DNA of 64,000 nt from Methylobacterium nonmethylotrophicum. Lineage in GTDB: Bacteria > Pseudomonadota > Alphaproteobacteria > Rhizobiales > Beijerinckiaceae. Every line of letters begins with the position of its first letter. Position 1 is the first letter of the stretch. The stretch lies in the NCBI RefSeq assembly GCF_004745635.1, contig NZ_SRLB01000026.1, positions 1 to 64,000 on the forward strand, written 5' to 3'. The notes beneath the pieces are model-generated. The model ran no database searches. It saw only the letters and a program-made list of their open reading frames with translations, and was not told the origin of the DNA. The position numbers were made by a program, and so were the translations under genes. Positions 26,295 to 34,938 of the stretch are shown here, piece after piece.

Positions 26295-27824
26295 TCAGGA
26301 GGCGGGACAGAGGCGGGGCAGGTGCTCGGCGTACCAGGCGCGCACGCCGGAGAGCGCCGGGTGGGCGAGGTTGCGGGCGAGGTAGCCCTCGATGCGCGGC
26401 AGATGGGCGAGATAGCCCGGCTTGCCGTCGCGCCGGTCGAGGCGGGCGAAGATGCCGAGGATCTTGGTGGCGCGCTGAGCCGCGAGCACCGCGTAGGCGC
26501 GGGCGAAGCCCTGCATGTCGAACTCGGCGTCGCGCAGGCGGCGCTCGCGGGCGTAGAGGCCGAGCAGGCGCAGCTCGAACTCGGCGCTGGCATCGACGCG
26601 CGCATCCTGCAGCAGCGAGGCGACGTCGTAGGCCGGGTGGCCCAGAACCGCGTCCTGGAAGTCGATCAGGCCGATGCGCTCGATCCCGTCGCGCTCGGGC
26701 AACCAGATCAGGTTGGGCGAGTGGTAGTCGCGCAGGGTCCAGGTCCGGGCCTCGCCCTCGAGACCCTGGAGCGCCTCGCTCCACGCCGCGACGAAGCCCG
26801 CCCGCGCCGCCGGCGCCAGCGGGGCGTTGGCGACGAAGGGCGCGTACCATTCGGGCAGAAGCTCGGCCTCGAACAGCAGGGCCTCGCGGTCGTAAGCGGG
26901 CAGGACGTGGTCGCGGCCCTCGGCCACCGGCAGCACCGCGGGCAGCGTCGTGCCGTGAAGGCGCGCCAGCACCTTGACGGCCTCCGCGTAGCGCTCCGGG
27001 CGCGGCCCGTTCTGGTCGGTGACCGGCTCGCTGCCGAGGTCTTCCAGGATCAGGAGGCCCGCCTCCAGGTCCTCGCCGAGGATCTTTGGCGCGGAGAGGC
27101 CGAGCGCCCGCAGGCCGCGATCCATCGCCACGAAGGCGTGCACGCTCTCGGCGAGGTGGACGATGGCGCTGTAGGGCTTGCCGTCGCGCACCGGCGGCCC
27201 GTCGGACTTCGGCGGCGAGATCATCAGCACCGCCCTCGTACCGTCCGGGTTGGTCAGGCGCTCGTAGGCGCGGCTCGACGCGTCGCCCTGCATGTGGGTG
27301 CGCTCGGCCTCGCCCCAGCCGGACCGGTCGAGCAGCACGCGCAGCGCTCTCGCCCGCATCAGCCGGCCGCCCAGGCCTCCGCCGCCGATCAGGCGGGCGA
27401 GGCGGGCGTCGTCACCGAATTCGGGCTTGAGCGAGAGGTCGATCGCCAGCGTCGGGCCCTGGCGCGGCGGCAGCCGGTCCGGCCATTCGACCAGCGCGAT
27501 CGCCCGATCGGTCATCTCGTCGAAGCCGAGCTCGACCAGCTCGTCGGGGCCGCGCAGGCGGTACAGGTCGGCATGGACCACCGCCTGTCCGGTCCGGCCC
27601 TCGTAGGGCTGGACCAGGGTGAAGGTCGGGCTCGGCACCTCGAGCTCAGGGTCGCCGAGGATCTCGCGGATCACCGCCCGGGCCAGCGTCGTCTTGCCGC
27701 CGCCGAGCCCGCCCGACAGCGCCACCAGGTCGCCGGGCCGCAGGATCTCGGCGAGGAAGCGGCCGAGATCCTCGGTCGCGCTCTCGTCCGGCAGCACGAT
27801 CTCCCAGGGTGTGCGCTCGGCCAT
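26295..27824 (-). CDS. tsaE: Bifunctional TsaE / anomeric MurNAc-GlcNAc kinase (AmgK-like) fusion
   Basis: About 509 residues with two domains. The first 150 residues are TsaE, the ATPase of tRNA t6A synthesis: P-loop GGLGGGKTTLAR, then SPTFTLVQPYEG and HADLYRL. The rest is an aminoglycoside-phosphotransferase fold: WTLRDYHSPNLIWLPE is the catalytic HxD/N loop and LIDFQDAVLGHPAYDVASL the DFG-like metal site, as in AmgK. The fusion is known in alphaproteobacteria; tRNA modification and cell-wall sugar recycling have no evident direct link. ATG 27824 follows AGGAGGG closely; the GTG at 27857 is an alternative. murU follows. Confidence 0.92.
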   Translation of the reverse strand: MAERTPWEIVLPDESATEDLGRFLAEILRPGDLVALSGGLGGGKTTLARAVIREILGDPELEVPSPTFTLVQPYEGRTGQAVVHADLYRLRGPDELVELGFDEMTDRAIALVEWPDRLPPRQGPTLAIDLSLKPEFGDDARLARLIGGGGLGGRLMRARALRVLLDRSGWGEAERTHMQGDASSRAYERLTNPDGTRAVLMISPPKSDGPPVRDGKPYSAIVHLAESVHAFVAMDRGLRALGLSAPKILGEDLEAGLLILEDLGSEPVTDQNGPRPERYAEAVKVLARLHGTTLPAVLPVAEGRDHVLPAYDREALLFEAELLPEWYAPFVANAPLAPAARAGFVAAWSEALQGLEGEARTWTLRDYHSPNLIWLPERDGIERIGLIDFQDAVLGHPAYDVASLLQDARVDASAEFELRLLGLYARERRLRDAEFDMQGFARAYAVLAAQRATKILGIFARLDRRDGKPGYLAHLPRIEGYLARNLAHPALSGVRAWYAEHLPRLCPAS

Positions 27825-28064
27825 GCCCTCCTGGTCCACTCCGCCATCCTCGCTCACGGGCCCGTCCGGGGCTCACGGGCCCGTCATAGCTCATGAACCT
27901 TAACCTTTCCCGGACGGGCCGGGGCCCGCTCCGGGGACTTGCCCCCGGGATCGTCTCCCGGGACTTGCGACGCCGCGCCCGCGACGGCGCATCCAAGGTG
28001 CCGGATTTTCCGGATCCCGTCACCCGCCGGCACGAACCGGATCTCCGCGGCGGCCGCTCGCCGG

Positions 28065-30548
28065 CTACTCGGCCGCCGCCAGGTGGGCCTCGCCGTCGCC
28101 GACCGGGAAGGTGCAGGTGACCCGGGTGCCGGCGCCGGGAGCCGAGGCGATGTCGATGCGCCCGCCATGCAGCTCGACGAAGGAGCGCACGATCGACAGG
28201 CCGAGGCCCACGCCGCGGTGGCGGGTGCCGAGCGTGTTGCTCTCGAAGCGCTCGAACACCCGCGCCATCACCTCGGGCGGCATGCCGCGGCCCTGGTCGA
28301 TCACCTCCAGCACCAGGCTGCCGCCGTCCTTGCGGGAGCAGACCCGCACCTGCTGGCCCGGGGCCGAGAAGCCGACGGCGTTGGAGAGCAGGTTGAACAG
28401 GATCTGGCGGATGCGCTTGCCGTCGGCGACGAAGCTGCCGATATCGACCGGCACGTCGAGGACGAGGGCGATGTCGGCCTCCGCCAGGCGGTCGCCGATG
28501 CCGCGCACCGCCGCCGCGATCGTGGTCTGCACGTCGACGCGCTCGCGCGTCAGCTCCATCGAGCCGGCATCGATCGAGGCGAGGTCGAGGATGTCGTTGA
28601 TGATGACGAGGAGCGCCGCCGAGGAGCGCATGATGTGGTCGGCGTATTCGCGCTGGCGCGGGTTGAGGGCGCCGACGGTCTCGTCGCCGAGAAGCTCGGT
28701 GAAGCCGATGATGTTGGTGAGCGGCGAGCGCAGCTCGTAGGAGACGTGGTGCACGAACTCGTCGCGCAGGCGGGTGGTGCGCTCCAGCGCCTCGTTCTTC
28801 TCGGTCAGCGCCCGCTCGACGTTGACGCTCGCCGTCACGTCGATGTGGGTGAGGAGCGTCGCACCGTCGGGCAGCGGCTCGGCGGCGCAGTCGAGCATGG
28901 TGCCGTCCTTGAGCGCCAGCCGGCAGGCGAGGCCGTGGCGGGCGTCGACGAGGCCGGTCACCGCCTCGCGGATCAGCGTCCAGGGCTCCTCGGCCGGGCT
29001 CAAGGTCCGGCAGACCGCGATCACCTGGTCGATATGGGGCTGGACCTCCAGCATCTCGGGGGTGATGCGCCAGACCTGCGCGAAGGCGCGGTTGGCGAAT
29101 TTCAGCCGCCCGTCGGTGCCGAACACCGCCACCGGCTCGCGCAGGGTGTCGAGGGTCTCGCTCTGCACCTGCATCAGCACGTTGTAGCGCGATTCGAGGT
29201 GGACCCGCTCGGACACGTCCTCGAACAGGTAGGTGAGCCCGCCCTGCGGGTTCGGGTCGGCCAGCACGCGCAGGGTCCGCCCGTCCGGCAGGTGCCACCA
29301 GGTCTCCTGCGCCTCGGCGGCCCGGTAGGCGGCGAGCACCCCGGCCTTCCAGGTGCGGAAATCCGCCTGCTCGGGCAACTTGCGGGCATTGCGCAGGGTG
29401 TCGAGGATCTCGCCGTCGAGGGGTCGGCCCTCCAGAAAGGCGGGGTCGAGGTCCCAGAGCTGGCGGTAGGCGGCGTTGTGGAAGATCAGCTGCTGGCGCG
29501 CGTCGAACATCGCGACGGCGGTGGGCAATTGGTCGAGGGTGCGGACGTTGGCGTCCATCTGGCGCTGCAGGTCGGCGCGCAGCCGCTCGAGCTCCGACAC
29601 GTCCACCGCGATGCCGACGGTGCCGGCCTCGGTCGCGACCTCGGTGACGTCGAGGGTGCGGCGCTCGCCCGCCACCACGGCCGAGACCCGGAGCGGCCCG
29701 GCCGCGCCCCTGGCCCGGCGCCGTTCCGCCTCCTCCCGGGCCGCCCGCTCGAGGAGTTCCGCGCCCTCGCGCACCGCGCGGGCGACGTCGCCGGCCTCGG
29801 CGGCGGCGACGTAGGCGGCATTGGCCCAGGCGAGGCGCCCGTCGCGGCCGCGGCGCCAGACCGGTTGGGGAATCGCGTCGAGGAGGCCGGCCAGGGCCCC
29901 GAGGCCGTGGCGCGCCTCCTCCAGGGTGGCGCGCAGCGCGACCAGCTCCTGGCGCTCGCCGGTGAGCTCGCGCAGGCGCAGGAGCGCCTGGCCGCCCACC
30001 GCCTGCCCCTGCGCCTCGATGGTGCGGCCCTGCAGCGTGTGGACGGTGCGGCGGAAGCGCTCGCCGCGCCCGCGCAAGCTCTCGACGGCGTCGTCGAGGG
30101 CAGCGGCGTCGGCCGGCACGAGCCAGGCCCCGAAGGCGAGCACCCGGCGGGCCGAGCCCGGCCGCGACCCCTCCGCGGTGATGCCGACATCGCCCTCGAT
30201 CCGGGGCTCGCCCCGCGAGTCCCAGGTCACAACCACCTGCGGCTCGGAGCCGAGCAGCAATTCGGCCCGGTCATGGGCGCCGCGCAGCTCGGCGAGCTCG
30301 GCGGTGAGCGTGTGCTCGCGCCGGGCCCAGCGGCCGCGCTCGCGCAGGTGGAGCAGCGACAGGATGGTGGCGAAGACCGTCAGGCCGATCAGCACCGCGA
30401 CGCCGACGGCGTTGTGCGCGTGCAGGCCCGGGGCGCCCTCCGCCGCCTGGGCGGCGGCCGCAAGGCCGAGTGCCCCGCCAAGGGTGCCGCCCAATACGCC
30501 GGCGCCCGCGCGGCCGCCGAGCCGGCGCGGCGTTCGTCCAACCCCCAT
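28065..30548 (-). CDS. divL: DivL-type PAS sensor pseudo-histidine kinase
   Basis: About 827 residues. One membrane helix (VGVAVLIGLTVFATILSLL) is followed by several PAS-like domains (for example LDQLPTAVAMFDARQQLIFHN and LREPVAVFGTDGRLKFANRAF). A HisKA-like dimerisation domain and an HATPase domain come last (N-box NLLSNAV, G1 DQGRGMPP, G2 GVGLGLSIV). The H-box reads HHVSYELRSPL, with tyrosine (residue 604) where kinases have the phospho-accepting histidine. This is the hallmark of DivL, which binds DivK and controls CckA-CtrA in the alphaproteobacterial cell cycle. The start is uncertain: ATG 30548, or ATG 30626 for 853 residues. Gene context next to tsaE and ahcY also fits divL. Confidence 0.88.
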   Translation of the reverse strand: MGVGRTPRRLGGRAGAGVLGGTLGGALGLAAAAQAAEGAPGLHAHNAVGVAVLIGLTVFATILSLLHLRERGRWARREHTLTAELAELRGAHDRAELLLGSEPQVVVTWDSRGEPRIEGDVGITAEGSRPGSARRVLAFGAWLVPADAAALDDAVESLRGRGERFRRTVHTLQGRTIEAQGQAVGGQALLRLRELTGERQELVALRATLEEARHGLGALAGLLDAIPQPVWRRGRDGRLAWANAAYVAAAEAGDVARAVREGAELLERAAREEAERRRARGAAGPLRVSAVVAGERRTLDVTEVATEAGTVGIAVDVSELERLRADLQRQMDANVRTLDQLPTAVAMFDARQQLIFHNAAYRQLWDLDPAFLEGRPLDGEILDTLRNARKLPEQADFRTWKAGVLAAYRAAEAQETWWHLPDGRTLRVLADPNPQGGLTYLFEDVSERVHLESRYNVLMQVQSETLDTLREPVAVFGTDGRLKFANRAFAQVWRITPEMLEVQPHIDQVIAVCRTLSPAEEPWTLIREAVTGLVDARHGLACRLALKDGTMLDCAAEPLPDGATLLTHIDVTASVNVERALTEKNEALERTTRLRDEFVHHVSYELRSPLTNIIGFTELLGDETVGALNPRQREYADHIMRSSAALLVIINDILDLASIDAGSMELTRERVDVQTTIAAAVRGIGDRLAEADIALVLDVPVDIGSFVADGKRIRQILFNLLSNAVGFSAPGQQVRVCSRKDGGSLVLEVIDQGRGMPPEVMARVFERFESNTLGTRHRGVGLGLSIVRSFVELHGGRIDIASAPGAGTRVTCTFPVGDGEAHLAAAE

Positions 30549-30853
30549 GACCCGTCCGTCTCCACGCGAACCGGCGCGCCGGTCCTTCGCCGGACCGGCA
30601 CGCCTCACCACCTGAACGCCACGCATCGATGAAGACCGGGGCCGGCCGCCAAAGCGGCGCGGCTCCCCTCACCACAGATTCGTCCCGAGTTTAGCGCGGC
30701 GCGAATCCGCGCCGGAAGGGGTGATTTGCGGGCAGGACGCCGATGCCGGCGCGGAGCACCGTCAAGGGCACAGAAATGCCACACCTGAGGCAGAACAAAG
30801 GCGGAACCTGGTTCCATCGCCGCGCGTACAACCGCTGCGGCATAGCGCACACG

Positions 30854-30886
30854 CAAAAAGAAGAGCCCGGCCTCGCGGCCGGGCTC
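30854..30886 (-). terminator. Rho-independent terminator of ahcY
   Basis: Read leftward, a perfect 10-bp stem GAGCCCGGCC/GGCCGGGCTC (30863-30886) with a four-base loop is followed by TTCTTTTTG (complement of 30854-30862). It begins 32 bases after the ahcY stop. It separates ahcY from divL. Confidence 0.93.
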
Positions 30887-30917
30887 CCCGTCTCATCACT
30901 GGATGACGTGTTCGATA

Positions 30918-32324
30918 TCAGTAACGGTAGTGATCGGGCTTGAACGGGCCGGCCTGGTTGACGCCGATATAGGCGGCCTGGTCCTCGCGCAGCTTGGTCA
31001 GCTTGACGCCGATCTTCTCGAGATGCAGCGCCGCGACCTTCTCGTCGAGGGCCTTGGGCAGGGTGTAGACCTTCTTCTCGTACTTGCCCGGGTTGGTCCA
31101 GAGCTCGATCTGGGCCAGCGTCTGGTTGGTGAAGGACGCCGACATCACGAAGGACGGATGGCCCATCGCGTTGCCGAGATTCACCAGGCGGCCCTCCGAC
31201 AGGAGGATGATGCGGTGGCCGTCGGCGAACTCGATCTCGTCGACCTGCGGCTTGATGTTCTGCCACTTCAGGTTCTTGAGACCCGCGACCTGGATCTCGT
31301 TGTCGAAGTGGCCGATGTTGCAGACGATCGCCCGGTCCTTCATCGCCCGCATGTGGTCGAGGGTGATGACGTCCTTGTTGCCGGTCGCGGTCACGAAGAT
31401 GTCGGCGCGCGGCGCGGCGTCCTCCATGGTGGTGACCTCGTAGCCCTCCATCGCGGCCTGGAGCGCGCAGATCGGGTCGACCTCGGACACCAGCACGCGG
31501 CAGCCGGCGTTGCGGAGCGAGGCGGCCGAGCCCTTGCCGACGTCGCCGAAGCCCGCGACCATCGCGACCTTGCCGGCCATCATCACGTCGGTGCCGCGGC
31601 GGATGCCGTCGACCAGCGATTCGCGGCAGCCGTAGAGATTGTCGAACTTCGACTTGGTGACCGCGTCGTTGACGTTGATCGCCGGGAAGAGGAGCTTGCC
31701 CTCCTTCGCGAGCAGGTACAGGCGGTGCACGCCCGTCGTGGTCTCCTCCGAGACGCCCTTGATCGACTCGGCGAGGCCGGCAAACCAGCCCTTCGGCTTC
31801 TCGGCCAGCATGCGCTTCAGGAGCGCGAAGAAGATCTCCTCTTCCTCCGAGCCCGGCTTGTCGAGGAAGGCGGTGTCGCCGTTCTCGGCGCGCAGGCCCA
31901 GATGCACGAACATCGTGGCGTCGCCGCCGTCGTCGAGGATCATGTTCGGCATGCCGCCGTCGTGCCACTCGAACAGCTTGGCGGTGTAGTCCCAGTAATC
32001 CTTCAGGGTCTCGCCCTTGATGGCGAAGACCGGGATGCCGGCGGCGGCGATCGCGGCGGCGGCGTGGTCCTGGGTCGAGTAGATGTTGCACGACACCCAG
32101 CGGATGTCGGCGCCGAGCGCCTTCAGGGTCTCGATCAGCACCGCGGTCTGGATCGTCATGTGCAGGGAGCCGGCGATCTTGGCGCCCTTCAGAGGCTGGC
32201 TCGCGGCGTATTCCTCGCGCACGGCCATCAGGCCGGGCATCTCGGTCTCGGCGATCGCGATCTCCTTGCGGCCGAAATCGGCCAGGCCGATGTCCTTGAC
32301 GATGTAGTCCTGGGTGCGCGGCAT
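30918..32324 (-). CDS. ahcY: Adenosylhomocysteinase
   Basis: Hydrolyses S-adenosylhomocysteine to adenosine and homocysteine with bound NAD, keeping methyltransferases free of product inhibition and feeding the methionine cycle. The 468-residue protein is the long bacterial form. Visible signatures are GSLHMTIQTAVLIETL, SCNIYSTQDHAAAAIA, the NAD-binding GFGDVGKGSA, and the C-terminal LDEKVAALHLEKIGVKLT...QAAYIGV...KPDHYRY ending. ATG 32324 has GGGAG about 11 bases upstream. A terminator follows and a palindromic operator-like site lies 72 bases before the start. Confidence 0.98.
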   Translation of the reverse strand: MPRTQDYIVKDIGLADFGRKEIAIAETEMPGLMAVREEYAASQPLKGAKIAGSLHMTIQTAVLIETLKALGADIRWVSCNIYSTQDHAAAAIAAAGIPVFAIKGETLKDYWDYTAKLFEWHDGGMPNMILDDGGDATMFVHLGLRAENGDTAFLDKPGSEEEEIFFALLKRMLAEKPKGWFAGLAESIKGVSEETTTGVHRLYLLAKEGKLLFPAINVNDAVTKSKFDNLYGCRESLVDGIRRGTDVMMAGKVAMVAGFGDVGKGSAASLRNAGCRVLVSEVDPICALQAAMEGYEVTTMEDAAPRADIFVTATGNKDVITLDHMRAMKDRAIVCNIGHFDNEIQVAGLKNLKWQNIKPQVDEIEFADGHRIILLSEGRLVNLGNAMGHPSFVMSASFTNQTLAQIELWTNPGKYEKKVYTLPKALDEKVAALHLEKIGVKLTKLREDQAAYIGVNQAGPFKPDHYRY

Positions 32325-32395
32325 CGGTGTCGTCTCCCGTGTGGGCCGGTTCGACGGGGCCTATAGCAGCCGGCCGACCAGGAGGCAATCAACAT

Positions 32396-32411
32396 ATAAA
32401 GATGTCTTTAT
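32396..32411. promoter_or_regulatory. Operator-like palindrome upstream of ahcY
   Basis: ATAAAGA-TG-TCTTTAT is a perfect 7-2-7 inverted repeat in an otherwise GC-rich intergenic region, 72 bases before the ahcY start. It also lies about 150 bases before the divergent solute-binding gene. An AT-rich palindrome of this kind before a methionine-cycle gene resembles sites of ArsR-type SAH regulators (SahR). That link is inference. Confidence 0.55.
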
Positions 32412-32560
32412 GCGCGCGACTCGATGCGCGTGACTCGGCCGCGACCGGGCGCGGCGACGGGGCGCGTCCCCGCCTGCACGCCCGTTGCACGCCTCTTGCA
32501 GACGTCAGGCGCGTCAACGCGGCGGCCGGACGGGCCGCGCGCCTCTCCGGGATCTTTTTC

Positions 32561-34180
32561 ATGCGTCAGCCCTCCCTCTCGCGCCGTCAGCTGCTCGCCG
32601 GAGCCTCGGCCCTCGCGGCCCTCGGGCCCACCGGCGCCGTTCTGGCCGAGGGGACGGCCTCCGGCAGCCTGACCTACGGCATCTCGCTGTTCGACCTGCC
32701 GCTCACCACCGGCCAGCCCGACCGGGGCGCCGGCGGCTACCAGTTCACCGGGCTCACCCTGTACGATCCCCTGGTCGCCTGGGAGCTGGACGTCGCCGAC
32801 CGGCCGGGCAAGCTGGTGCCGGGGCTCGCGACATCCTGGGAGAGCGATCCGGCCGACCGCCGCAACTGGATCTTCCGCCTGCGCGAGGGCGTCAAGTTCC
32901 ACGACGGCTCAGGCTTCGACGCCGACGCGGTGATCTGGAACTTCGACAAGGTGCTCGACGCCAAGGCACCGCATTACGACCAGCGCCAGGCCTCGCAGGT
33001 GCGCCCGCGCCTGCCCTCGGTGGCGTCGTACAGGAAGCTCGACGCCATGACGGTGCAGGTCACCACCAAGGCGGTCGACGCGCTGTTTCCCTACCAGATG
33101 CTGTGGTTCCTGATCTCGTCGCCGGCGCAGTACGAGGCGGTCGGGCGCGACTGGACCAAGTTCGCCTTCCAGCCCTCCGGCACCGGCCCCTACCGGCTCG
33201 CCGCGCTCGTGCCGCGGGTGCGCCTGGAGCTCACGCCGAACCCGACCTACTGGAACCCCAAGCGCATGCCCCGGCTGGGCAAGCTCACGCTCGCCTGCAT
33301 CCCGGAGGACCTGGCGCGGGCCAACGCGCTCCTCTCCGGCAATGCCGACCTGATCGAGCTGCCGGCCCCCGACGCGGTGCCGCGCCTCAAGGGGGCGGGC
33401 ATGCGGGTCACCGGCAACGACACGCCGCATGTCTGGAACTACCACCTGTCGATGCTGGAGGGCAGCCCGTGGCGCGACCTTCGCCTGCGCAAGGCCGCCA
33501 ACCTCGCCATCGACCGCGAGGGCGTCGCCGCCCTGATGGGCGGCCTCGCCACGCCGGCCGTCGGCCAGGTGCAGCCGTCGAGCCCGTGGTTCGGCAAGCC
33601 GAGCTTCAAGATCGGCTACGACATCGACGCGGCGCGCAAGCTGATGAAGGAGGCGGGCTACTCGCCCCAGAACCCGCTGCGCACCAAGTTCATCATCCCG
33701 ACCGGCGGCTCGGGCCAGATGCTGTCCCTGCCAATCAACGAGTTCGTGCAGCAATCCTGGGCCGAGATCGGCATCGCGCTCGAATTCCAGGCGGTCGAGC
33801 TCGAGGTCGCCTATACGGGCTGGCGCCAGGGCGCCGCCGACCCGTCGATGAAGGGCATCACCGGCAGCAACATCGCCTACGTCACCTCCGACCCGCTCTA
33901 CGCGATCCTGCGGTTCTACGATTCGAAGCAGGTGGCCCCCACCGGCGTGAACTGGAGCCACTACCGCAACCCGGAGGTCGACAAGCTCTGCGACGCGGTG
34001 CGGGCGAGCTTCGACCCTGCCGAGCAGGACAGGATGCTGGCGCGCATCCACGAGATCGTGGTTGACGACGCGGTGCAGGTCTGGGTCGTGCACGACACCA
34101 ACCCGCACGCCCTGTCAGCCAAGGTGAGGGGGTATACGCAGGCGCAGCATTGGTTCCAGGATCTGACGACGCTGGGGTGA
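32561..34180 (+). CDS. ABC transporter substrate-binding protein (family 5, peptide/nickel type), Tat-exported
   Basis: A 539-residue periplasmic binding protein of the SBP_bac_5 family. The N-terminus MRQPSLSRRQLLAGASALAALGPTGAVLA has a twin-arginine motif (SRRQLL) and a cleavage site near residue 29. The mature part follows the family pattern: LVPGLATSWE, FRLREGVKFHDGSGFDADAVIWNFD, SGTGPYRL and LRKAANLAIDRE. Ligands of this family are oligopeptides, nickel or other small compounds. No permease or ATPase genes are adjacent, so it is an orphan here. ATG 32561 is the only start that gives the Tat signal. It is followed by a hairpin terminator. Confidence 0.92.
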   Translation: MRQPSLSRRQLLAGASALAALGPTGAVLAEGTASGSLTYGISLFDLPLTTGQPDRGAGGYQFTGLTLYDPLVAWELDVADRPGKLVPGLATSWESDPADRRNWIFRLREGVKFHDGSGFDADAVIWNFDKVLDAKAPHYDQRQASQVRPRLPSVASYRKLDAMTVQVTTKAVDALFPYQMLWFLISSPAQYEAVGRDWTKFAFQPSGTGPYRLAALVPRVRLELTPNPTYWNPKRMPRLGKLTLACIPEDLARANALLSGNADLIELPAPDAVPRLKGAGMRVTGNDTPHVWNYHLSMLEGSPWRDLRLRKAANLAIDREGVAALMGGLATPAVGQVQPSSPWFGKPSFKIGYDIDAARKLMKEAGYSPQNPLRTKFIIPTGGSGQMLSLPINEFVQQSWAEIGIALEFQAVELEVAYTGWRQGAADPSMKGITGSNIAYVTSDPLYAILRFYDSKQVAPTGVNWSHYRNPEVDKLCDAVRASFDPAEQDRMLARIHEIVVDDAVQVWVVHDTNPHALSAKVRGYTQAQHWFQDLTTLG

Positions 34181-34263
34181 GGGGCGAGTCGCGGGATGAA
34201 GGCGCGTCGGCGGTGCGCCGACGCGCAGCCGGAGCCGGGAGACCGCCTCGACGGGCGGGAATG

Positions 34264-34307
34264 CCAAGCAGAGTTGCGTGGCGCAACTCTGCTTGGTCTC
34301 GTGTTTT
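34264..34307 (+). terminator. Strong hairpin terminator after the solute-binding protein gene
   Basis: A perfect 15-bp stem (34264-34278 with 34282-34296) and a three-base TGG loop is followed by TCTCGTG and TTTTT at 34303-34307. It lies 84 bases after the stop of the substrate-binding gene. The stem is unusually long for a terminator and could have another role. Confidence 0.82.
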
Positions 34308-34938
34308 TGCATCATTTTCACCGCTGAACCGGTGACCGTTTCGGCGAATGTTGCTTAGTGTCTCTCACAAAACTCCCGATCGCCGGTCTTGCTCAGCGTG
34401 GCTGTCTCGGCGCAGCGGGAGTTGTGTGAGGTGCACTTACTTCGCTTCGGTGGCCGGCTGCGCCATGGAACGAGCGCGGAAAGCTCTGAAGGATGGGAAG
34501 TCCGGAACGGGCGGGTGGACTTGGCACCTGACCGTCGCGGGAGGAGCGCGTGTCCCGCTTGACCCTTCGGCCGCCTCTCGCCGACAACCCCATCCTCATT
34601 GCCGCATCTGCAATCCAAAGCCGAATCGTGTTCCAATCTATTGATCATTGACGGATTGAAAATACTGAACGCACACCTGCGCGCTGTCAGGCAAAATTTC
34701 TCGATATAAACAATATAGTCGATCGGCATTCACCACAAAAATTCCTGCAACATCATCTGTACGAAGTTTGCCTTAAAAATCCCAGTCAGCACGACCAAGA
34801 CGCGACTGATCGGCATGGCGGGTCTGCAACGGTTCCACGATCGGCTTCGGCGATGTGTTGCATTGCACACGTGGTTGATTTTCCGCTTGCGATGACTTGA
34901 AAAACAGGTGACCATTAAATCGAGGCCTGGGGGGTCAC
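34308..34938. other. Gene-poor, AT-richer interval with an inverted repeat
   Basis: About 630 bases without a convincing gene. An imperfect inverted repeat lies at 34365-34378 (TCACAAAACTCCCG) and 34416-34429 (CGGGAGTTGTGTGA), 13 of 14 positions pairing, around a 37-base loop. From about 34610 to 34935 the sequence is much richer in A and T than the surrounding genome and should hold the promoter of the cassette that follows. A leftward 124-codon open frame at 34355-34729 has no family features and its codon use is unlike the local genes. Confidence 0.6.

Noticed and set aside
32325..32560. SAH/SAM riboswitch upstream of ahcY
   Set aside because: Only about 75 bases of leader lie between the palindrome and the start, and no conserved riboswitch core or suitable helices were recognised; a protein operator fits better.
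34355..34729. Leftward 124-codon frame in the AT-richer gap
   Set aside because: It crosses an inverted repeat, has no recognised features and no good start site.
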